Source: Oscillospiraceae bacterium (GTDB taxonomy: Bacteria > Bacillota > Clostridia > Oscillospirales > Acutalibacteraceae). Taken from it: a stretch of 12,814 nucleotides of DNA. Of the stretch, positions 8,319 to 12,814 are shown piece by piece. Under the pieces are notes generated by a model that saw only the letters and a program-made list of their open reading frames with translations, was not told the DNA's origin and made no database searches. The translations under genes and the position numbers were made by a program. Each line of letters opens with the position of its first letter. Position 1 is the first letter of the stretch. Location: positions 1 through 12,814 of the forward strand of contig JAISRF010000134.1 of assembly GCA_031273775.1 (NCBI GenBank). Reading direction: 5' to 3'.

Positions 8319-8903
8319 ATGATGAATTACATTTGGGCTGGGATGATGCTGATCAGCGTTATCTTCGCCATCGTCAACGGGCGGGGGCGGGAAGTGACGG
8401 ACGCGCTGTTTTCAGGCAGTCAGTCGGCTGTCAGTCTGTGTATTACCTTGCTCGCTTCCATGTGCCTGTGGGGCGGCCTGATGAAAATCGCTGATCGGGC
8501 CGGCCTTACCCGTGCGCTGGCGAAAATTTTTCGGCCCCTTTTGCGTCTGCTGTTTCCGGGTCTCAACCCGGACGGGCCAGCCGCCCGCGCCGTCTGCATG
8601 AATGTGGCCGCCAATATGTTAGGGCTGGGTAATGCCGCCACGCCGCTGGGGCTGGAAGCCATGCGGGAATTCAAAAAGCTTTCACCGCCGGGCGACACCG
8701 CCGCAAACCACATGATCACCTTTGTGGTTTTGAACACGGCGTCGCTCCAGATTCTGCCGACCACCGTGGCGGCTCTGCGGCAAAACGCGGGATCCGCCAA
8801 CCCGATGGAAATCATGCCCGCCGTTTTGCTGTCCTCCCTCGGCGCGCTGACGGTAGGGATGATTTTAGCGCGAACGCTGAATAAGTTAACAGTAAACAGT
8901 TAA
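8319..8903 (+). CDS. spmA: Spore maturation protein A
   Basis: SpmA is a membrane protein which, with SpmB, is needed in Bacillus subtilis for normal dehydration of the spore core late in sporulation; the transported species is not known. The 194-residue product is of normal family length. It has hydrophobic segments near residues 3-20, 38-55, 90-110, 135-155 and 165-185, and the family motifs NVAANMLGLGNAATPLGLEA and NTASLQILPTT, which belong to the nucleoside-transporter gate fold. The start is the first of two tandem ATGs, nine bases after GGGGG (8305-8309). The last five residues (LTVNS) and the stop lie inside an inverted repeat that fills the gap to spmB, so the native C-terminus may have been replaced when the repeat arrived. 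Confidence 0.95.
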   Translation: MMNYIWAGMMLISVIFAIVNGRGREVTDALFSGSQSAVSLCITLLASMCLWGGLMKIADRAGLTRALAKIFRPLLRLLFPGLNPDGPAARAVCMNVAANMLGLGNAATPLGLEAMREFKKLSPPGDTAANHMITFVVLNTASLQILPTTVAALRQNAGSANPMEIMPAVLLSSLGALTVGMILARTLNKLTVNS

Positions 8904-8947
8904 TGTATTTCTGTGGAAATATCGCTATTAACTGTACACTATTAACT
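8884..8947 (+). repeat. 64-bp nested inverted repeat between spmA and spmB
   Basis: Two 21-base arms (8884-8904 and 8927-8947) are inverted complements with 18 of 21 positions matching; both carry the GTTAA/TTAAC motif twice. Within the 22-base spacer a second perfect hairpin is formed by TATTTC (8906-8911) and GAAATA (8916-8921) around TGTG. The left arm encodes the end of spmA and its TAA stop; the right arm ends 11 bases before the GTG of spmB. The layout looks like a small palindromic mobile repeat (MITE- or REP-like). There is no transposase and no T-run. Confidence 0.75.
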
Positions 8948-8958
8948 GAAAAAGGCCG

Positions 8959-9498
8959 GTGATCGTCATCTCAGCTTTTGCCTCATACGCGGTGCCCCTT
9001 GCCGTGGGGTTGATTATTCTCTGCGGGCTTTTTCGCCATGTAGAGGTGTTCGGCGCGTTTTTGGACGGCGCGGGTGACGGCATGAAAGCCATGTTTGGCC
9101 TTGTGCCCCCGCTGATTGGATTGATAACCGCGGTGGAAATGTTAAAGGCTTCCGGCGCCCTGGAGACCTTCACCGGCTTTGTCACCCCGGCGGCAAATTT
9201 TCTGCGGATTCCCTCCGGTACACTGCCACTGGTACTCATCCGCCCGGTTTCCGGCGGCGGTGCGGTGGCGGTATTAAATAAAATCCTCGGCGATTATGGC
9301 CCCGACACACTTACGGGACGCGCCGCGGCGGTGATGTGCGGTTCCTCTGAGACTACCTTTTACACCGTGACGGTTTATTACGGCTCGATAAAAATAAAGC
9401 GCCTGCGTCACACGGTGCCCGCGGCGCTTGCGGCGGATTTCACCGCTATGATATTAAGCTCTCTGACGGTACGAGTATTCTTTCCGGGAGCGGCCTGA
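8959..9498 (+). CDS. spmB: Spore maturation protein B
   Basis: SpmB is the membrane partner of SpmA in spore core dehydration. The 179-residue product matches the family length and carries its hallmark motifs: LVPPLIGLITAVEMLKASG, RPVSGGGAVAVL and CGSSETTFYTVTVYYGS. Hydrophobic segments lie near residues 3-22, 45-62, 85-103 and 158-175. The frame is closed by a TGA at 8947-8949, so the GTG at 8959 is the furthest upstream start possible. Its ribosome site (AAAAAGG, 8949-8955) is only about three bases away, so a later GTG at 8989 cannot be excluded. It is separated from spmA by 55 bp made almost wholly of a palindromic repeat, and the two are probably still co-transcribed. Confidence 0.94.
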   Translation: MIVISAFASYAVPLAVGLIILCGLFRHVEVFGAFLDGAGDGMKAMFGLVPPLIGLITAVEMLKASGALETFTGFVTPAANFLRIPSGTLPLVLIRPVSGGGAVAVLNKILGDYGPDTLTGRAAAVMCGSSETTFYTVTVYYGSIKIKRLRHTVPAALAADFTAMILSSLTVRVFFPGAA

Positions 9499-9527
9499 GA
9501 CATCGCTCCCATGTTATTTCTACCATA

Positions 9528-9545
9528 TCCCAACCGGAATTGGGA
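9528..9545 (+). repeat. Short hairpin after spmB
   Basis: TCCCAA (9528-9533) and TTGGGA (9540-9545) are inverted complements around a six-base loop, 30 bases after the spmB stop and just before the putative -10 of the next gene. It is followed by ATTTGCG rather than a T-run, so it is at best a weak terminator; an operator role is equally possible. Confidence 0.25.
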
Positions 9546-9555
9546 ATTTGCGCAG

Positions 9556-9561
9556 TATAAT
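9556..9561 (+). promoter_or_regulatory. Possible -10 element of the RNA methyltransferase gene
   Basis: A perfect TATAAT lies 26 bases before the ATG at 9588. No recognisable -35 hexamer is found at 16-18 bases upstream, and there is no TGn extension, so activity would need an activator or the match is chance. If real, it gives the methyltransferase gene a transcript separate from spmAB. Confidence 0.35.
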
Positions 9562-9587
9562 TACAATTTATGACAAAGGCGCTTCGA

Positions 9588-10670
9588 ATGTTGAACGAAA
9601 ATATGATTTCAAAAAATCAGCGGGTCACTCTGCAGATTACCGGCATGTCATCTCAAGGCAGCGGCGTCGGTCGCTACGGGGGCGCGGCTGTTTTTGTCCC
9701 GCAGACCGCCGTGGGCGACGTGGTTCGGGCGCAAATTGTAAAGGTGGCAAAATCTTTCTGCTACGGTAAGCTCTTAGAGGTGTTTACCCCATCCCCGGAT
9801 CGGCTGGCAAGGGTGGACTGCCCCGTGTTCGCCGAATGCGGCGTTTCCGTTTATGACGAGCGTTCCCATACCGGGCTGCTTCGCCATATTTATCTCCGTG
9901 AAGCGGGGGAGAGCGGAGAATTCATGGCCTGCGCGGTGGTGAACGCGCGAAAAATCGAAGCTTTGCCCGGCCGACCCCGGCTGATTGCCCTCCTGCGGGA
10001 GGCGCTACCCAACCTGAAAAGCGTAACGGTGAATTTTAATCACGAGAAAACCAATGTAATTTTAGGCCGCCGATGCGAAACCGTTTGGGGTGCGGATTTC
10101 ATTACAGACACGCTGTGCGGAGTGAAGCTGCGTCTTTCGCCACTGTCGTTTTATCAGGTTAACCATGTAGAGGCCCAAAGGCTGTATGCCAGAGCCGCCG
10201 AATACGCCGCGCTGAAACCGGACGATGTTTTGCTTGATCTGTACTGCGGCGCGGGAGCAATCGGGCTTTCAATGGCTAAGTCCTGCAAACGGGTAATCGG
10301 AGTGGAATTGTCCCCGGAAGCCGTGGCGGACGCCCGCCAAAACGCCGCAATCAACAATATCACCAACGCCCGGTTCCTCTGCGGGGACACCGCCCTCGCC
10401 GCGGGGCACATATTAAAAGAAGGCATCACACCCGCCGTGGTAGTGCTTGACCCGCCCCGAAAGGGTTTGACGCCGGAACTGATTGAAACGGTCGCCTCCA
10501 TAAAGCCCGGTCGGGTGGTTTATATTTCCTGCAACCCCGCCACCATGGCCCGTGATCTGACCCTGTTCGCCGGGCACGGGTTTGCCGCCACGCAAATTAC
10601 GCCCGTGGACATGTTTCCGCGGACGGCGCATGTGGAGACAATAGTTTTACTGCAACGTCAAAACACGTAG
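9588..10670 (+). CDS. 23S rRNA uracil-C5 methyltransferase, RlmD/TrmA family, internally shortened
   Basis: The family transfers a methyl group from S-adenosylmethionine to C5 of a uracil in 23S rRNA (RlmD/RlmCD) or tRNA (TrmA). The product has 360 residues, against about 450 for usual clostridial homologues. An N-terminal TRAM RNA-binding domain (about 10-70) is followed by CPVFAECG (78-85), the first half of the Fe-S motif. The text then jumps to VYDERSHTGLLRHIYLR, which normally lies about 90-105 residues further on, so two of the four expected cluster cysteines are lost. The methyltransferase domain looks intact: FYQVN (188-192), SAM motif LDLYCGAGAIG (216-226), DPPRKG (288-293), the catalytic cysteine C315 in SCNPATMARD and the general-base E350. 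The ATG at 9588 is chosen because AAAGG lies eight bases upstream. Whether it is active is unclear; deletion or assembly error are both possible. Confidence 0.88.
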   Translation: MLNENMISKNQRVTLQITGMSSQGSGVGRYGGAAVFVPQTAVGDVVRAQIVKVAKSFCYGKLLEVFTPSPDRLARVDCPVFAECGVSVYDERSHTGLLRHIYLREAGESGEFMACAVVNARKIEALPGRPRLIALLREALPNLKSVTVNFNHEKTNVILGRRCETVWGADFITDTLCGVKLRLSPLSFYQVNHVEAQRLYARAAEYAALKPDDVLLDLYCGAGAIGLSMAKSCKRVIGVELSPEAVADARQNAAINNITNARFLCGDTALAAGHILKEGITPAVVVLDPPRKGLTPELIETVASIKPGRVVYISCNPATMARDLTLFAGHGFAATQITPVDMFPRTAHVETIVLLQRQNT

Positions 10671-10713
10671 AAATCCTTAGCGACCGCTTGGACAACGGGT
10701 TCGCGTTTAAGGT

Positions 10714-11397
10714 CTATTCCCCGAATATCCGGTGACCCTCCTCCGGGTAGCCGCTGTCTGTAAAACCCGAGGGCTTGATGTTTTTGAGCAGTTCGCTCAT
10801 CTGATCCAGAAAGCCATCGTCCTCCGCGCAGTGTTTTGGCGACAACGGTTTCTGCGGGGGTTCGCTTTGGGTTGTTTCGTCTCGGCTACCGGCGTGAGGT
10901 TCCGGTTGCCGCTCGCTTAATATGTCCGATATGGCACGGAGGTTGCCGTAGATATCTTTTGCGAAGGTGGAATAACCGTTGAGACAGTGCCTGGTGGCTT
11001 CCTCCAGATTTTTCAGATTCTCCCTGGCCGCCGCAAGCTCTGTGTCCAGCTTGCGGCGGATATGCTCCGCTTCGGCGTTTGCCGCGCCTGTGACCCGCGC
11101 CGCCTCCGCCCGCGCGTCAAAAGTCAGTGTTTCGGCTTCTTTCCGGGCGCGTTCCACGATTTCAGCGCGGGTCAGCTCCGCCTGTATGATTGCGTCGCCT
11201 ACCCTGTGCTTTTCCGCGCCCCGTTCTTCCTCACACCGGCGAAGTCTGGCGGAAAGCTCTTCTATCCGGTTGCGGCAGGCGGTCAGATATTCGGTCAGCT
11301 GCCGGTTTTGTTCCGCAAGGGTCATATTTTGAACGCGCAAAGAATCAGCGGTACAGCCGGTTTCGGACTGTGACTGCTTGTCAAATTCGCTATTCAT
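10714..11397 (-). CDS. Coiled-coil protein of unknown function
   Basis: I do not recognise a named family. The 227-residue product has no signal peptide or membrane segment. Residues about 25-160 are almost continuously helical and rich in E, A, R and L, with heptad-like spacing (NRIEELSARLRRCEEE, then a long AEAARV/AEAEHIRRKL stretch), resembling the helical part of DivIVA/GpsB-like or ATP-synthase b-subunit-like proteins. The remaining tail is polar and proline-rich (about 165-190), with a short amphipathic FLDQMSELLKNI segment near 196-207 that could be a docking helix. The ATG at 11397 has a strong site, AGGTGG (11410-11405), seven bases upstream. It is the last gene of the leftward group and converges with the methyltransferase gene, leaving 43 bp with no visible terminator. 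A structural role in division or sporulation is conceivable but not shown. Confidence 0.75.
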   Translation of the reverse strand: MNSEFDKQSQSETGCTADSLRVQNMTLAEQNRQLTEYLTACRNRIEELSARLRRCEEERGAEKHRVGDAIIQAELTRAEIVERARKEAETLTFDARAEAARVTGAANAEAEHIRRKLDTELAAARENLKNLEEATRHCLNGYSTFAKDIYGNLRAISDILSERQPEPHAGSRDETTQSEPPQKPLSPKHCAEDDGFLDQMSELLKNIKPSGFTDSGYPEEGHRIFGE

Positions 11398-11416
11398 AAC
11401 GCGCCCACCTTCCCTT

Positions 11417-11536
11417 TTGAGAATTCAGAACTTATTAAATGCAGAATGCAGAATGCAGAATTGTGGTGTCCGCTGTCGCGGACGGAATTTATTAAATTAT
11501 TTGCCGCGGCAATACCTTAATTCTCAATTCACAATT
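11417..11536 (+). repeat. MITE-like palindromic repeat, copy A
   Basis: The copy is bounded by the perfect 9-bp inverted repeat TTGAGAATT (11417-11425) and AATTCTCAA (11519-11527), with further repeat-like sequence to about 11536. Inside are three tandem ATGCAGA units (11439-11459), a central hairpin GTCCGC/GCGGAC (11468-11473 and 11478-11483) and a 12-bp palindrome TTGCCGCGGCAA (11501-11512). The core at 11457-11490 matches a second copy at 12283-12316. The element fills the gap between the sortase and coiled-coil genes; its right end contains the sortase TGA stop (11524-11526). No transposase is present, so any mobility would need help from elsewhere. Confidence 0.75.
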
Positions 11537-12339
11537 TTGAAAAGTACCAGCGTTCGCGCGTTTTTGTATTCATATGAGCAGGTAGACAGCGCGAGGATTC
11601 TGTCTTTTTCCGTGATGCCGACGTCGCGGTAATATTTCGCGGTGTTTTTGATCATTTGCAAGTGGGCTTCCCGTTCGGAGGGAGAGACGAAAGCGTAGCC
11701 GTAATAGGCGCTGATATGGCTTGTGATCGCCACGGCGAAGAGTTCCAGCCCGTAGGTTTTGCCGGGCGTGTACAGCGTTCCGGTGGCGTGGGAATCCCAA
11801 AACTCTTTTTCCTTGAATTTCACCAGCGTGCCGAACATTTTGCCGGATTTCATGTTGTGACCGTAGATTACGTTGTTGAAATCGGAAAAGTCGGCGTGGA
11901 CGCGAAAATCCAGAAATAGCGCGCCGTTGGCGTTTTTCTTTCGCTCGGCGGTGCGGGTGAGGTAATAATCGTTGTCCGGAGCCTGTACGATTGGGTAGTT
12001 TATGTCGGTATCGTCCAGTATCAGCCAGGCATTGATCTCGTTGTTTACTTCGTTGATGGCGGTAAAATCCATCAGTGGCGGCGTTATGTCCTCCGGTGAA
12101 AATGACGGGAGTGATGGCGCGCCGACCATTTCACGCAGACGATCCGTATCCTGTGTGTTTTGCCGATCGATCAGCCAATCGTTTACCAGCATCCCGGCGG
12201 TGACGCTCACGCACAGCAGCAGGAGAAGCAGCAGAATGATGAGAAATCGGCGGTGGAATTGAGAATGGTGAATGGAGAAAGGAGAATTGTGGTGTCCGCG
12301 TTCGCGGACGGATTTTGACTTCGTCTTCAAACTTCTCAA
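11524..12339 (-). CDS. Class B sortase
   Basis: Sortase B-type enzymes cut a C-terminal sorting signal of an exported protein and attach it to a cell wall or surface acceptor, acting outside the membrane. The 271-residue frame has a single N-terminal anchor (about 32-53, a run of leucines), a linker, then the sortase fold. The catalytic triad is visible: H161 in YGHNM, C254 in ALSTCSYEY and R262 in NARTLVL. NAWLILDDTDINYPIVQ and GALFLDFR are typical of class B. No ATG precedes the membrane segment. The start is probably TTG at 12339 or TTG at 12330, the latter about ten bases after AGGGA. Residues 1-28 are encoded entirely by repeat copy B, and the stop lies in copy A. The frame begins 27 bases after the DUF6273 stop, so the two may be co-transcribed. 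No sorting-signal substrate is seen in the window. Confidence 0.9.
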   Translation of the reverse strand: MRSLKTKSKSVRERGHHNSPFSIHHSQFHRRFLIILLLLLLLCVSVTAGMLVNDWLIDRQNTQDTDRLREMVGAPSLPSFSPEDITPPLMDFTAINEVNNEINAWLILDDTDINYPIVQAPDNDYYLTRTAERKKNANGALFLDFRVHADFSDFNNVIYGHNMKSGKMFGTLVKFKEKEFWDSHATGTLYTPGKTYGLELFAVAITSHISAYYGYAFVSPSEREAHLQMIKNTAKYYRDVGITEKDRILALSTCSYEYKNARTLVLFKIVN

Positions 12340-12360
12340 TTCCCTAACTTCTCCATTCTC
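12256..12360 (+). repeat. MITE-like palindromic repeat, copy B
   Basis: This is a second copy of the element at 11417-11536, in the same orientation. The perfect 10-bp pair GAATTGAGAA (12256-12265) and TTCTCAATTC (12333-12342) bounds it; an outer pair GAGAATGG (12261-12268) and CCATTCTC (12353-12360) suggests a second layer. The central hairpin is GTCCGCG/CGCGGAC (12294-12300 and 12303-12309). A 17-base block before the hairpin loop and a 9-base block after it are identical in the two copies. It overlaps the start of the sortase gene, whose probable TTG lies inside the right inverted repeat. Confidence 0.75.
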
Positions 12361-12366
12361 TTCCTG

Positions 12367-12814
12367 TTACGGCGCAAGGTTTAACCGCAAAGCGGGGCGG
12401 ACGCCGAACGAACTGACGATGTCGCCGTAATCGCCGGTGCCACCAGTGGCACCGGCCCGCGCCGCGAAGTAGGTATTGCCGCGGGGAGAACGCAGCCACC
12501 AGTTAGACGCGCCCGTTCCGGACACTGCGGTCGCTTTTCTGGCGTGGTTGTCCGCGAATAGAACCGTGCCGGGATAGATATTCTTTGTGTAGTCGGCTGT
12601 TCCGGTGGAAAGGGAATTAAAGGTTTCTTCCTCAGACAGCAGGAACACTTTATCTGTGGTGATGGAAATCGAATCGGTGTATGTGCTGCCGTTATAGCCT
12701 TTTCTCGTATACAATGTGGTATCAAGAATGGCGTCTTTGAAGCTCAGGTTTCCTGCGGAGTAGTCATGTGTACTGTTGTTCAGGTTTGTACGCAGCTCCG
12801 AACCGCTCCACAGA
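12367..12814 (-). CDS. DUF6273 domain protein, N-terminus beyond right edge
   Basis: Only the last 148 residues are visible; the frame is open to the window edge. The sequence begins with WSGSELRTNLN, continues with FKDAILDTT and VFLLSEEETFN, and ends with ASNWWLRSPRG and FGVRPALRLNLAP before TAA. This pattern (an early W-S-LR-LN motif, WWLRSP, then GVRPAL) is that of the DUF6273 domain, found at or near the C-terminus of many Firmicute proteins, often exported ones; its function is not established. The protein ends right after the domain, with no LPXTG- or NPQTN-like signal, hydrophobic tail or positive end, so it is not itself an evident sortase substrate. It is transcribed toward the sortase gene 27 bases downstream. 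Any signal peptide or other domains lie outside the window. Confidence 0.85.
   Translation of the reverse strand, partial: LWSGSELRTNLNNSTHDYSAGNLSFKDAILDTTLYTRKGYNGSTYTDSISITTDKVFLLSEEETFNSLSTGTADYTKNIYPGTVLFADNHARKATAVSGTGASNWWLRSPRGNTYFAARAGATGGTGDYGDIVSSFGVRPALRLNLAP

Noticed and set aside
10671..10713. Bidirectional terminator between the convergent methyltransferase and coiled-coil genes
   Set aside because: The 43-bp gap has no stable hairpin with a T-run on either strand.
10987..11373. Plus-strand frames opposite the coiled-coil gene
   Set aside because: The minus-strand gene has a strong Shine-Dalgarno site and a coherent coiled-coil pattern, while the plus-strand translations are compositionally skewed shadows.
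11439..11512. Tandem ATGCAGA units and palindromes considered as a CRISPR array or phage attachment site
   Set aside because: The units are 7 bases with no spacers and there are no cas or integrase genes; they fit inside a palindromic repeat that recurs at 12256-12360.

Overview
The window reads like chromosomal DNA of an endospore-forming, GC-rich anaerobic Firmicute (class Clostridia, most likely an Oscillospirales/Ruminococcaceae-type lineage). The reasons are a spmA-spmB spore maturation pair, a class B sortase, a DUF6273 surface-type protein, a TIGR03936 (radical-SAM-linked, DUF2344) protein and a Gram-positive cyclic beta-1,2-glucan synthase, all with strong Shine-Dalgarno sites and GC-rich codon use. 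The lineage is inferred from gene content only.

Left part (1-5683, minus strand): one uninterrupted frame of about 1,894 codons that runs off the left edge. It is the N-terminal two thirds of a giant cyclic beta-1,2-glucan synthase: N-terminal region, membrane-embedded GT84 glycosyltransferase, central glycoamylase-like cyclisation domain, and the start of the GH94-type phosphorylase part. The many plus-strand open frames across this stretch are shadows of it. A 195-bp divergent intergenic region (5684-5878) carries promoters facing both ways.

Middle part (5879-10670, plus strand): a TIGR03936/DUF2344 protein without its usual radical-SAM partner, murC with a strong promoter of its own, spmA and spmB, and a TrmA/RlmD-type 23S rRNA uracil methyltransferase. 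The methyltransferase lacks roughly 90-105 residues just after the second cysteine of its Fe-S motif. spmA and spmB are separated by a 64-bp nested inverted repeat that also supplies the last codons and stop of spmA.

Right part (10714-12814, minus strand): a partial DUF6273 protein, a class B sortase and a coiled-coil protein of unknown function, all reading leftward. The sortase frame lies between two same-orientation copies of a MITE-like palindromic repeat (about 11417-11536 and 12256-12360). The likely TTG start lies in the terminal inverted repeat of one copy and the TGA stop in that of the other.

I found no CRISPR array, tRNA, rRNA, transposase or convincing new defence system. The points most worth following up are the internally shortened RlmD and the repeat-bounded sortase gene.
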